Shown here in pieces: positions 1 to 6,221 of a stretch of DNA of 14,326 nucleotides. How positions within the stretch are numbered: the first letter of the stretch is position 1; every line of letters begins with the position of its first letter. The translations under genes and the position numbers were made by a program. Origin of the DNA: Modestobacter sp. (GTDB lineage Bacteria > Actinomycetota > Actinomycetes > Mycobacteriales > Geodermatophilaceae); contig JAOPVN010000574.1 in the NCBI GenBank assembly GCA_025966175.1, positions 1 through 14,326 on the forward strand. Direction: 5' to 3'. Below the pieces are notes generated by a model. It searched no databases, was not told the origin of the DNA, and saw only the letters and a list, made by a program, of their open reading frames with translations.

Positions 1-1057
1 GGCCGCGCACGCGGGCGGCGACCAGCAGCGCGACTGCGGTCGCCACGAGCCAGGCGGCCAGCACCACGAACGGCTCAGCGTGCTGGTGGGAGGTGAAGTA
101 GGCCGCGGTGTGCAGGGCGCTGACCGTGGCCCCGGTCGGCAGGACGCGGCCGACCGCGGCGAAGAACGCCGGCAGCAGGGGCGGGGCGACGGCGCCCCCG
201 GAGGAGGGATTGCCCAACACGATGAACACCGTCCAGGTCGGCAGCATGGCCCACCTGCCGACCACCACGATCATCGCGGAGTTGAACGACGCCGCGATCG
301 CGGTCTGCAGGCCGAGGATCAGCCAGAGCTCCCCGTAGGGGCCGTCCAGTGCGCCGAGCAGCGGGCCGGACACCGCGGCCAGCACCGCACCGGCGGCGAC
401 GGCGAGCACGGCGATGATCACCAGCCACGGCCGCAGGCCGATCCCACCGGCATTGGCCCGCAACTGGAAGACCGTGACGAAGCCCAGGATCGTCGCGGCG
501 ATGGTGACGTAGAAGGCGCTCAGCCCCTGGGGATCGGACCGGGGCAGCGGGTGCAGGTCGACCAGCCGGACGGCGAGCGACCGCGGCAGGCCCTGGACCA
601 GCTGCTCGATGGCGCGGGCGACCGACGCGCCACTGGCGCTGGAGACGTAGACGACCGGCGGCTGCTGGCCCTCGTCGACGATGGCGTAGATCTGCTGCTC
701 GGCGACCGCCGCCTCCGCCGCAGGCAGCGACGGGTAGGGATGCCGGTCCAGCCCGCCACCGGCGGCCTCCTGCAGGGCGTCGACCACCGGTGCGGTCGCG
801 GCCGGTGGCGCGACGACGCCGACCGGGACGTCGCGGGGCAGCGGCCGGCCCAGAGCGAGGATGTAGCTGGCGGCGAACGCGGCGCCCATCACGAGCGACA
901 GCGCGATCACCACGACGGCCGCGCGGTAGGGCGGGGGGATGCCGGAGCGCCGCGCCCGCTCCCCCGGCTGCGGCGCGTCCGGCCGCTCTCGCTCGTCCGG
1001 CGCGCGCTCCTCCCGGGCGGCGCCCGGCTCGGGTGCGGCCGCAGCTGCGGTGGTCAT
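1..1057 (-). CDS. DUF3533 / ABC-2-like multi-span membrane protein (3' end outside window)
   Basis: Reading frame from ATG at 1057 stays open to the left edge, giving 352 codons without a stop; the C-terminus lies outside. Residues 1-40 are a charged, Pro/Arg/Glu-rich cytoplasmic tail. One hydrophobic helix follows at about 46-68, then a roughly 110-residue polar domain, then at least five hydrophobic segments from about 180 to the edge. This N-in, one TM, large outer loop, C-terminal TM bundle plan is that of YhgE/Pip-like and DUF3533 (SNG1-type) proteins related to ABC-2 permeases. The stretch GNPSSGGAVAPPLLPAFF near residue 280 followed by GRVLPTGATVSAL fits that family as I know it. Substrate unknown. 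It is divergent from the 1337 gene with 279 bp between. The arginine-rich open frame lying over it (75-1256, another frame) is a shadow. Confidence 0.7.
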   Translation of the reverse strand, partial: MTTAAAAAPEPGAAREERAPDERERPDAPQPGERARRSGIPPPYRAAVVVIALSLVMGAAFAASYILALGRPLPRDVPVGVVAPPAATAPVVDALQEAAGGGLDRHPYPSLPAAEAAVAEQQIYAIVDEGQQPPVVYVSSASGASVARAIEQLVQGLPRSLAVRLVDLHPLPRSDPQGLSAFYVTIAATILGFVTVFQLRANAGGIGLRPWLVIIAVLAVAAGAVLAAVSGPLLGALDGPYGELWLILGLQTAIAASFNSAMIVVVGRWAMLPTWTVFIVLGNPSSGGAVAPPLLPAFFAAVGRVLPTGATVSALHTAAYFTSHQHAEPFVVLAAWLVATAVALLVAARVRG

Positions 1058-1156
1058 CAGGGGCTGTTCCGCATGGTGCTCCCGTCTGCCGGCGGGCGTA
1101 CCCGGCGGACACGACGATCGGCCCGCGCGGGCCTCGGCTCGGTCGGCGCATCGGGG

Positions 1157-1199
1157 CCGCTGCGCACAGCCGACGGCCCACTGGAGCTGTGCGCAGCGG
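1157..1199. repeat. 14-bp perfect inverted repeat in a divergent intergenic region
   Basis: The left arm CCGCTGCGCACAGC (1157-1170) is exactly complementary to GCTGTGCGCAGCGG (1186-1199), with a 15-base loop. It sits about 100 bp upstream of the membrane-protein ATG (1057) and about 140 bp upstream of the 1337 start. No T-run follows on either side, so a classic terminator is not obvious. It could be a dyad operator, an extragenic palindrome or a 5' leader hairpin. Confidence 0.6.
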
Positions 1200-1300
1200 G
1201 AGGACGGCTGAAACCCGGGGAGACGGGTGCCCGGTTCCCGCCGACAGGCGGCTCACCCGGTTTGCGCGGCCACCATCCCGGGATACCGCTGGCGCAGGAC

Positions 1301-1317
1301 GCCCGGACCGTCCGGGC
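1301..1317. promoter_or_regulatory. 17-bp palindrome upstream of the small acidic protein gene
   Basis: GCCCGGAC-C-GTCCGGGC is a perfect dyad with 8-bp arms around one central base. It lies 20 bp upstream of the 1337 start and just before the GGAG-rich ribosome site, so it could be an operator near the transcription start. In GC-rich DNA short dyads arise by chance. Confidence 0.3.
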
Positions 1318-1336
1318 CAGGGAGCGGAGGCCGAGG

Positions 1337-1549
1337 ATGACCAGCCCGCACGACGAACCGACGCTCGACGACGTCATCACGCCCGAGGAGCCGGCGCCCC
1401 GGGACAGGGCCCAGCACGCCAAGGACCCGCATCTGTCCGACGAGGTGATGGAGCACCGCACCGAGCTCGAACGGCAGGCCGTGCAGTCCGACGACGCCGA
1501 CCCGGCCGGCGCCTACGAGCACGACGCGACCGAGGGCACCGACGTCTGA
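1337..1549 (+). CDS. Small acidic protein of unknown function, 70 aa
   Basis: The ATG at 1337 is preceded by GGAGCGGAGG at good spacing. The product begins MTSPHDEPTLDDVITPEEPA and is rich in Asp, Glu and His with almost no hydrophobic residues, so it is probably soluble and disordered. I recognise no domain. The open frame continues upstream to 80, but that part is antisense to the DUF3533-like gene and Arg/Gly-rich, so it is not coding. The TGA (1547-1549) forms the first base pairs of the terminator hairpin shared with the convergent MFS gene. Confidence 0.7.
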   Translation: MTSPHDEPTLDDVITPEEPAPRDRAQHAKDPHLSDEVMEHRTELERQAVQSDDADPAGAYEHDATEGTDV

Positions 1550-1596
1550 GCGAGGGCGGTGCGACCGGGCGCTGTCGGTCGCACCGCCCTCGCTCA
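1547..1596. terminator. Bidirectional terminator hairpin, 20-bp perfect stem
   Basis: The left arm is TGAGCGAGGGCGGTGCGACC (1547-1566), then a 10-base loop (1567-1576), then the exact reverse complement (1577-1596). The stem starts with the TGA of the plus-strand gene and ends with the TGA of the minus-strand MFS gene, so both stop codons are the base of the stem. This strong GC-rich hairpin between convergent genes is best read as a shared terminator working on both strands. There is no U-tract, as is usual in high-GC actinobacteria. Confidence 0.85.
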
Positions 1597-2811
1597 GCGG
1601 TGTTCCAGCGAGCGCGTGCGGCCCAGCAGCAGGGTGAGCAGCAACGCGGCCAGCGTCGAGCCACCGGCCAGCAGGGCCACCCCGGACCACCCGGCGTCCT
1701 CCCAGGCCTGGCCGGCCAGGGTGCCGGCGACCGCGGACCCGACGTAGTACCAGAACGAGTACAGCGAGGTGGCCTGTCCCACCGCCCGCCCGCCCAGTTG
1801 GGCGCGGACCGCCACCCAGCCGCTGGCGACGCCGTGGGCGGCGAAGAACCCGACGGTCAGCACGCACACTCCTAGGACGACGCACCACAGCGGCGTGGGC
1901 AGGGTGAGCGCGATCCCGGCCGCCATCACCGCGACCGCGGCCGGCACCACCAGCCGGCGGCCGAACCGGTCGGCCAGGGCACCGGCGGTCGGCGAGCTCG
2001 CCGAGCCCAGCAGGTAGGCCAGGAACACCAGCCCGGCCAGCGCCGGGGTCAGCGAGTACGGCGCCGACTCCAGCCGGAAGGTGCCGGCGTTGTAGACCGC
2101 GACGAAGCCGCCCATCAGCAGCGCGGCGACCCCGTAGAGGGCCAGCAGCGCCGGATCGGTGAACGCCCCGGCCAGCTGGCGGACCAGTGACCCCTGCCGG
2201 GTCACCGGGGTGAACCGGCGGGAGCCGGGGAGCAGCAGCCGGACGGCGACCGCGCAGGCGACCGCGACGACCGCGGTGCCGCTCAGCGCCGGCCGCCAGC
2301 CACCGAGCTCGGTGAGGAACCCGCTGAGCAGCCGACCGGACAGCCCGCCGATCGCGGTGCCGCTCACGTACAGCCCGATCGCCCGCGAGCTCACTGCCGG
2401 GTGCAGCTCCTCCCGCAGGTACGCGACGGCGACCGCGGGCAGCCCGGCCAGCGCGAAGCCCTGCAGTCCGCGGAGCACGAGCAGCACCCACCAGGCCGGG
2501 GCCAGCGGCATGAGCACCGCCAGGACCGCCGCGGCGGCGAGGCTGGCGTGCAGGATGCCGGTGCGACCCCGGCGGTCCGACAGCGGCCCCAGCACCAGCA
2601 GGCCCACGGCCAGCGCCCCGGTGCTGACCGAGATGGCCAGGGTGGAGGACGCCGGGGACACGCCGAAGGAGCGGCTCAGCTCGGGCAGCAGCGCCTGCGG
2701 CGCGTAGAGCGTGACGAACACGGCGACGCCGGCGAGGAAGACCGCGGTGGCCGCCCGCCGGAACCCGGGTTCACCGACCTGGTGCCCCTGCCAGTCGTCA
2801 CCCGCCGTCAC
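1594..2811 (-). CDS. MFS transporter, YnfM-like
   Basis: Product of 405 aa from GTG at 2811 with about 12 hydrophobic helices. The N-terminal half has the motif-A loop GPLSDRRGRTG between TM2 and TM3, and the opening VTLYAPQALLPELSRSFGVS resembles YnfM/AraJ-type proton-driven exporters of drugs or sugars. Substrate cannot be told. Start choice: the frame stays open to 2991, but the added 60 residues are Pro/Arg/Gly-rich and overlap the divergent 2897 gene. The GTG at 2811 is preceded by AGGAG and CAGG. It is convergent with the 1337 gene, sharing the terminator, and divergent from the EVE-like gene. Confidence 0.85.
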   Translation of the reverse strand: MTAGDDWQGHQVGEPGFRRAATAVFLAGVAVFVTLYAPQALLPELSRSFGVSPASSTLAISVSTGALAVGLLVLGPLSDRRGRTGILHASLAAAAVLAVLMPLAPAWWVLLVLRGLQGFALAGLPAVAVAYLREELHPAVSSRAIGLYVSGTAIGGLSGRLLSGFLTELGGWRPALSGTAVVAVACAVAVRLLLPGSRRFTPVTRQGSLVRQLAGAFTDPALLALYGVAALLMGGFVAVYNAGTFRLESAPYSLTPALAGLVFLAYLLGSASSPTAGALADRFGRRLVVPAAVAVMAAGIALTLPTPLWCVVLGVCVLTVGFFAAHGVASGWVAVRAQLGGRAVGQATSLYSFWYYVGSAVAGTLAGQAWEDAGWSGVALLAGGSTLAALLLTLLLGRTRSLEHR

Positions 2812-2896
2812 GGCGTCGAGCCTGCTCCTGTGAGCGGGAGCACGACGGCAGGGGCCCTGCGCGGGCGTGCCGTCCCCCGGCTGGTTGGCTGGGGAG

Positions 2897-3337
2897 GTGC
2901 CGCGACTGCAGCCCGGGGACGTCGCCTGCTGGGTGCTCAAGAGCAGCCTCCCGCCGGACTCGGTGGCGGTCGGATGGACGCCCGGGGCCACCCGCGAGCT
3001 GGACCGCTGCGTGCGCCCCTCCTACCGGCTCGACCTCATGGCACCCGGGCAGCCGTGTCTGCTGTGGGTGAGCGGCCGGGACCGCCCGGGCGTGCACGCC
3101 GTGGGCGAACTGACCAGCGGGGTGCTCCGGGCCGACGGCGGGCCGGTGGTCGCCGTCCGGCTGACCCGGCTCCCCGAGCCCGTGCCGCGCGCCGAGCTCC
3201 TCGCCGACCCGGTGGCCCGCGATGCCGAGGTGCTGCGCATGCCGGCCGGCAGCAATCCCTCGTGGCTCTCGCCCGGGCAGTACGCGGCGGTGCTGGCCCA
3301 GCTGGGCCCGGTCAGGAGCTCCGCGGGGCGTACATGA
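2897..3337 (+). CDS. EVE/PUA-like domain protein, about 146 aa
   Basis: The product starts MPRLQPGDVACWVLKSS, later has PGQPCLLWVSGRDRPGVHAVGEL, then a beta-rich stretch, and ends near MPAGSNPSWLSPGQYAAVL. An early GDVACW strand, a central loop of the type 'G..cllW.sGrd.pGv.AvGel', and a late segment before a short helix are the layout of EVE domains (PUA-like fold), which in other proteins bind modified bases in DNA or RNA. This is a pattern judgement, not a search result. Start uncertain: GTG 2897 fits the domain but GGGGAG abuts it directly; GTG 2867 would add ten residues. The 3' end overlaps the convergent YnfA-family gene by 26 bp. Confidence 0.7.
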   Translation: MPRLQPGDVACWVLKSSLPPDSVAVGWTPGATRELDRCVRPSYRLDLMAPGQPCLLWVSGRDRPGVHAVGELTSGVLRADGGPVVAVRLTRLPEPVPRAELLADPVARDAEVLRMPAGSNPSWLSPGQYAAVLAQLGPVRSSAGRT

Positions 3338-3644
3338 TCAGCGCGACCCCGACCAGGCAGACCAGCGCACCGGCGACGTCCCACCGGTCGGGCCGGAATC
3401 CGTCGGCGACCGCCGCCCACAGCAGCGAGCCGGCGATGAACACCCCGCCGTAGGCGGCCAGCACCCGGCCGAACGCGGCGTCGGGCTGCAGCGTCGCCAC
3501 CGCGCCGTAGAGCGCCAGCGCCACCGCCCCGGCACCCACCCACGCCCAGCCGCGGTGCTCCCGCAGGCCTTGCCAGACCAGCCAGGCACCACCGATCTCC
3601 AGCAGTGCGGCGAGCAGGAACAGGGCGATGGAGCGGACGGTCAC
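3312..3644 (-). CDS. YnfA/UPF0060 family small membrane protein, 110 aa
   Basis: From GTG at 3644 the product is 110 aa, near the usual 105-110 of the family. It contains four hydrophobic helices. Family-typical stretches are LLAALLEIGGAWLVWQGLRE near the N-terminus, then GRVLAAYGGVFIAGSLLWAAVADGFRPDRWDVAGA, ending in a last helix (LVCLVGVALIMYAP). The family is related in topology to small multidrug-resistance proteins; its function is poorly known. A GTG at 3653 is an alternative start. It is divergent from the DUF998-like gene (49 bp) and overlaps the convergent EVE-like gene by 26 bp. Confidence 0.88.
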   Translation of the reverse strand: MTVRSIALFLLAALLEIGGAWLVWQGLREHRGWAWVGAGAVALALYGAVATLQPDAAFGRVLAAYGGVFIAGSLLWAAVADGFRPDRWDVAGALVCLVGVALIMYAPRSS

Positions 3645-3693
3645 GCCGCCCACTCTGCCGCCTCCACATCTCCGGCTGGGACGATGACTCCTC

Positions 3694-4491
3694 GTGACAG
3701 ACAGCCGGTACCGCTGGGGCGGCCTCGCGTGGGTGCTCACCCTTCAGTTCTTCGTCGTCGAGGCGATCGCGGCGTCGCAGTACGGCGGCTACTCGTACTC
3801 GGCGAACGTGGTCAGCGACCTGGGGACGGCGGACTCGTCCGCGCGGCTGCTGATGAACGCCTCGTTCGTGCTGCAGGGACTGCTGATCGCCACCGGAGCG
3901 CTGCTGCTGGGGCCCGGGCTCTCCGGGACCGGCGGGCGACTGGCCCGGGCACTGCTCGTCATCGCCGGGCTGGGCGTGCTGCTGGTCGGGGTCTTCCCGT
4001 CCGACGGGAACGCCACGGTGCACGAGATCGCGGCCGGCGCGCACTTCCTCGGCGGCGGGCTCGGGCTGATCGCGCTGGCGTACGGCCTGCGGCCGCGCTC
4101 GGAGGCGCTCGGCACGGCGCTCGCGCTGCTCGGGCTCGTCGGCGTGATCGGCACGATCTTCTTCGGCTCGGTGGTGTTCCTGGGCCTGGGCGAGGGCGGC
4201 ATGGAGCGGGTGGCCGCGTACGTCCTCCCGCTCGGCCTGCCGGTGGCCGGGATCGCGCTGTGGCGGCAGAAGGACGACTGGCTGCGGCTGACCGACGAGG
4301 ACGGGACGCCGAGTCGCCGGCAGCAGCGGGAGGACGCCCGGCTGGAGCGCGCCCAGCGGGCCGCCGAGCGCGACGCCGCGCTCGAGGAGGCCGCCCGCCG
4401 CGGGCCCTCACCAGCCCCCACTGGTCCCGCGGACGGCGACGAGCCGGACGACTTCGACCCCGAGGACCCCTGGGCGCCCCGCCGCCGCTGA
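3694..4491 (+). CDS. DUF998-like membrane protein with charged C-terminal tail, 265 aa
   Basis: About six hydrophobic helices fill residues 8-195. The opening has QYGGYSYSANVVSDLG, followed later by GVFPSDGNATVHEIAAGAHFLGGG, which is the DUF998 pattern (Asp-Leu-Gly after TM1; a P-[SD]-x-HxxxA stretch after TM3). Residues 200-265 form a soluble tail with many Arg, Glu and Ala (QQREDARLERAQRAAERDAA), likely a helix or coiled coil, then an acidic end. Function of the family is unknown. The GTG start has no clear ribosome site; GACGAT lies 8 nt upstream, compatible with a leaderless message. It is convergent with the decayed gene at 4510. Confidence 0.8.
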   Translation: MTDSRYRWGGLAWVLTLQFFVVEAIAASQYGGYSYSANVVSDLGTADSSARLLMNASFVLQGLLIATGALLLGPGLSGTGGRLARALLVIAGLGVLLVGVFPSDGNATVHEIAAGAHFLGGGLGLIALAYGLRPRSEALGTALALLGLVGVIGTIFFGSVVFLGLGEGGMERVAAYVLPLGLPVAGIALWRQKDDWLRLTDEDGTPSRRQQREDARLERAQRAAERDAALEEAARRGPSPAPTGPADGDEPDDFDPEDPWAPRRR

Positions 4492-4509
4492 CGGTCCCGC
4501 ACCTGGCGC

Positions 4510-5161
4510 CTACTCGACGACCACCGGCACATCGCTGAACCGCCGGACGGTGTCCACGACCGTCTGCGTCGAGGTGCCGAACACGAGCGGCATCAGGATG
4601 AGCCGGCTGCCGTACCACCGAGAGCGCATCGCCGCCGACCACCTCCCCAGCGGCCCCACGAGCCGGGCCGACGGCAGGGCGGGCAGCTCGACGCCGGGCC
4701 GCGCCACGAACGAGACGACCCTGAAGCCGAGACGACCCGGAAGCCGAACGACCACGGGACCAGCCGGCGCGGGCGCAGCCCGGTGATCCGGACCTCGGCG
4801 ACGTCCGCCCAGGGCCGCTCGGGACGGCCCGGCAGCGTCACGCCGTCCGGACCGAGGCGGTGTTCCCACGGGGTCCCGCGCGACCTCAGCCCACCACTCC
4901 GATGAGCAGCACGAGACCGAAGACCCCGATCCCCCACCACATGAGCGACGTCTCGAGGACGCCGATGGAGCCGAGGACGACGTAGCCGCAGAGGAAGGCC
5001 AGGACGATCCCGCATGCCGGGAGCTGCCTTCGCGCCGACAGGCTGATCGGCAGGACGTCGTCGACGTCGGGCCACGCGGACGTCCCAGCAGACGTTCCGC
5101 CGCGATGTCACCCGACGACGTGCCGAGTGGCGGGGACGGCCATCCCCGCCGGCTCGGTCAC
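4510..5161 (-). pseudogene. Decayed gene for a two-TM plus PH-like domain protein
   Basis: Protein-like sequence runs through two reading frames and changes frame twice. Frame 1 (from GTG 5161 or ATG 5143) hits an in-frame TGA at 5110-5108, then continues as PDVDDVLPISLSARRQLP with two hydrophobic helices (GIVLAFLCGYVVLGSIGVL; MWWGIGVFGLVLLIGVVG) to a TGA at 4888. The sequence then resumes one frame over as RGTPWEHRLGPDGVTLPG and PWADVAEVRITGLRPRRLVP, a beta-rich stretch like bacterial PH domains. A 17-bp tandem duplication (4712-4745) shifts the frame again, and the C-terminus ends at TAG 4512-4510. Lesions: one nonsense codon (CGA to TGA would explain it), one apparent 1-base loss near 4888, and the duplication. 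The PH-like call is weak. Confidence 0.65.
4712..4745. repeat. 17-bp tandem duplication breaking a reading frame
   Basis: GAGACGACCCTGAAGCC (4712-4728) is followed at once by GAGACGACCCGGAAGCC (4729-4745), with one mismatch. Removing one copy joins the two minus-strand frames exactly, giving FGFRVVSFVARPGVELPALP. Confidence 0.9.
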
Positions 5162-5188
5162 CGCGCCCGGACTGGCCGGCCCGGGAGC

Positions 5189-5212
5189 GGTGTCGGTGTC
5201 GGTGTCGGTGTC
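5189..5212. repeat. Hexanucleotide repeat GGTGTC x4
   Basis: Four perfect copies of GGTGTC sit just downstream (minus strand) of the cysteine-rich peptide stop. The last copy forms a short dyad CGGTG-T-CACCG (5206-5216). This could be a weak terminator or a slippage-prone tract. Confidence 0.7.
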
Positions 5213-5218
5213 ACCGCC

Positions 5219-5287
5219 TCAGCAGCAACCGCAGCCGCAGTCGACGTCCGTGCAGTCCGGATCGCAGTCGCAGGTCATCGTGGACAT
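5219..5287 (-). CDS. Cysteine-rich microprotein, 22 aa (or 19 aa from the inner ATG)
   Basis: Too short for ordinary gene callers. From ATG 5287 the product is MST followed by MTCDCDPDCTDVDCGCGCC, ending at TGA 5221-5219. The inner ATG (5278) overlaps the MerR stop as ATGA, the standard layout for translational coupling. A long purine tract (GAGGAGGAGGGGGG) lies before the outer ATG as a strong ribosome site. The 19-residue form has seven Cys (C3, C5, C9, C14, C16, C18, C19) in CxC and CC patterns and five Asp, a metal-thiolate chelator composition like metallothioneins. Because it shares the MerR promoter it should be made when the metal is present. Alternative: a fragment of a longer MerR tail lost by frameshift. 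No homology search was possible. Confidence 0.5.
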   Translation of the reverse strand: MSTMTCDCDPDCTDVDCGCGCC

Positions 5288-5715
5288 GAGCAGTCACCCC
5301 CCTCCTCCTCCGGTGGGCACCAGGTGCCGGGGGTGGGCGCGGGGCAGTCGGCCTGCGGCAGCGCCGCGGCCATGGCGGCCATCTCCGCGCGGAGTGCGGT
5401 GAGGCGGGCGATCTCGTCGTCGACCTCGTCGAGCCGGCGACGCAGCAGCTCGCCCGCCGGTTCGCACGGGCAGCGCCCGGTGTCCCGGACGGTGAGGAGG
5501 TGGCCGATGTCCACCAGGCGGAGGCCGAGCCGCTGCGCGCCCTGGATGAACGTCAGCCGGTCCACCGCGCCGGCGTCGTAGTCCCGGTAGCCCGTCGCGG
5601 TGCGTGCGGGCGGCGGGAGGAGGCCGACGCGCTCGTAGTAGCGGATGGTGTCGGTCCGCACTCCCACGGCTCGCGCCAGTTCAGCGACCCGGAGTCCGCG
5701 GGGAGCCGTCGTCAT
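5275..5715 (-). CDS. MerR-family metal-responsive regulator, 146 aa
   Basis: The N-terminal winged helix reads LRVAELARAVGVRTDTIRYYERVGLL, the MerR hallmark, followed by GYRDYDAGAVDRLTFIQGAQ and a long dimerisation helix. Thiols in the sensor half are C82, C84 (RCPCE), C124, C133 (DCPAPTPGTWCP) and C142, C144 near the end. C82 plus a Cys pair nine apart recalls mercury MerR (C82, C117, C126), but with extra Cys, so a soft metal such as Hg, Pb, Cd or Zn is likely without being specified. ATG 5715 sits 8 nt after a good -10, so the message is probably leaderless. It lies 55 bp downstream of the ArsR stop and overlaps the microprotein start. Confidence 0.9.
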   Translation of the reverse strand: MTTAPRGLRVAELARAVGVRTDTIRYYERVGLLPPPARTATGYRDYDAGAVDRLTFIQGAQRLGLRLVDIGHLLTVRDTGRCPCEPAGELLRRRLDEVDDEIARLTALRAEMAAMAAALPQADCPAPTPGTWCPPEEEGGDCSCPR

Positions 5716-5723
5716 GTCCCGGG

Positions 5724-5755
5724 ACGCTAGGCCTTGGACCCGGGTCCAAGGTCAA
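5724..5755 (-). promoter_or_regulatory. MerR-type promoter and operator with a 20-bp perfect palindrome
   Basis: Read on the minus strand: -35 TTGACC (5755-5750), then -10 TAGCGT (5729-5724) with a 20-bp spacer (19 bp if read CTAGCG). The perfect palindrome CCTTGGACCCGGGTCCAAGG covers 5732-5751. An over-long 19/20-bp spacer filled by a dyad is the signature of promoters that MerR-type proteins activate by untwisting DNA. The -10 ends 8 nt before the merR ATG. The same dyad lies just after the ArsR stop and might also help end that transcript. Confidence 0.85.
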
Positions 5756-5770
5756 GCCCGGACGCCGGAC

Positions 5771-6130
5771 TCAGGAGCAGCAGGCGTCGGCACCCTCGGG
5801 CGTGAGCGCGGCGAGGGTCGCGAGGGCCTTGACCGGACCGGCCAGCGCCTCGCAGCACAACGCGTAGACGTTGCTCCGCCCCTTCGGCGTGATGGTGACC
5901 AGCCCCTGCTCCCGCAGCGGCGCCAGGTGGTGGCTGACCAGGGTCTGGCTCATCCCGGCGGCGTCGGTCAGCTCGCGGACGGTGCGGGGGCCCTCGGCGA
6001 GCAGCAGGATGAGGTGCAGCCGGTTGGGGTCCGACAGCGCCTTCAGCTGCGGCGCGAGCAGGCGGGCACGATCCGCGGGCGAGGTCAGCTCGTCGACGTC
6101 GAGCAGCCGCACGTCCAGGTCCTGGCGCAT
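5771..6130 (-). CDS. ArsR/SmtB-family repressor with two Cys pairs, 119 aa
   Basis: Winged-helix repressor. Residues 24-80 hold the ArsR core: LAPQLKALSDPNRLHLILLL, then RELTDAAGMSQTLVSHHLAPLREQGLV (recognition helix SQTLVSHHL). Thiols are C92-C93 (YALCCEAL) and C117-C118 in the last residues (DACCS). A CC pair after the wing recalls arsenic sensors of the AfArsR type (C95, C96, C102), so arsenite or antimonite is a plausible ligand. ATG 6130 is chosen because the open frame upstream to 6238 crosses the promoter region and the divergent gene start. It faces the flavoprotein gene (91 bp) and presumably represses both directions. Confidence 0.9.
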   Translation of the reverse strand: MRQDLDVRLLDVDELTSPADRARLLAPQLKALSDPNRLHLILLLAEGPRTVRELTDAAGMSQTLVSHHLAPLREQGLVTITPKGRSNVYALCCEALAGPVKALATLAALTPEGADACCS

Positions 6131-6221
6131 GAACCGAAGTGTGCCACACCGATCGTTGCTATCAACAGCGTTGGTTGTTAACGTCCCCGCCGGTTGGTGG
6201 TCGAGCGAACAGGAGCACGCC
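6131..6221. promoter_or_regulatory. Shared divergent promoter region with candidate ArsR operators
   Basis: This is one of the few AT-richer stretches in the window. TATCAACAGCGTTGGTT (6160-6176) is an imperfect dyad (TATCAAC / GTTGGTT around AGC), and GTGTGCCACAC (6139-6149) is a perfect 5-1-5 dyad. On the minus strand TTGATA lies 17 bp before ACACTT, a possible arsR promoter overlapping the first dyad. AGGAG at 6211-6215 is the ribosome site for the 6222 gene. Confidence 0.5.

Noticed and set aside
75..1256. Long minus-strand open frame of 393 codons at the left edge
   Set aside because: Extremely Arg/Gly/Ala-rich with no domain pattern. A neighbouring minus frame from ATG 1057 encodes a coherent membrane protein, so this is a GC-driven shadow.
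2812..2991. N-terminal extension of the first MFS transporter to 2991
   Set aside because: Low-complexity Pro/Arg/Gly residues that overlap the divergent EVE-like gene; GTG 2811 gives a normal MFS N-terminus.
5219..5221. TGA after the CC of the microprotein as selenocysteine or readthrough
   Set aside because: The open frame beyond is a repeat-derived Asp/Thr run with no conserved look, no convincing SECIS-like hairpin was seen, and a plain stop is simpler.
5105..5581. Plus-strand open frames across the MerR gene
   Set aside because: Antisense shadows of the MerR gene and the cysteine-rich peptide.
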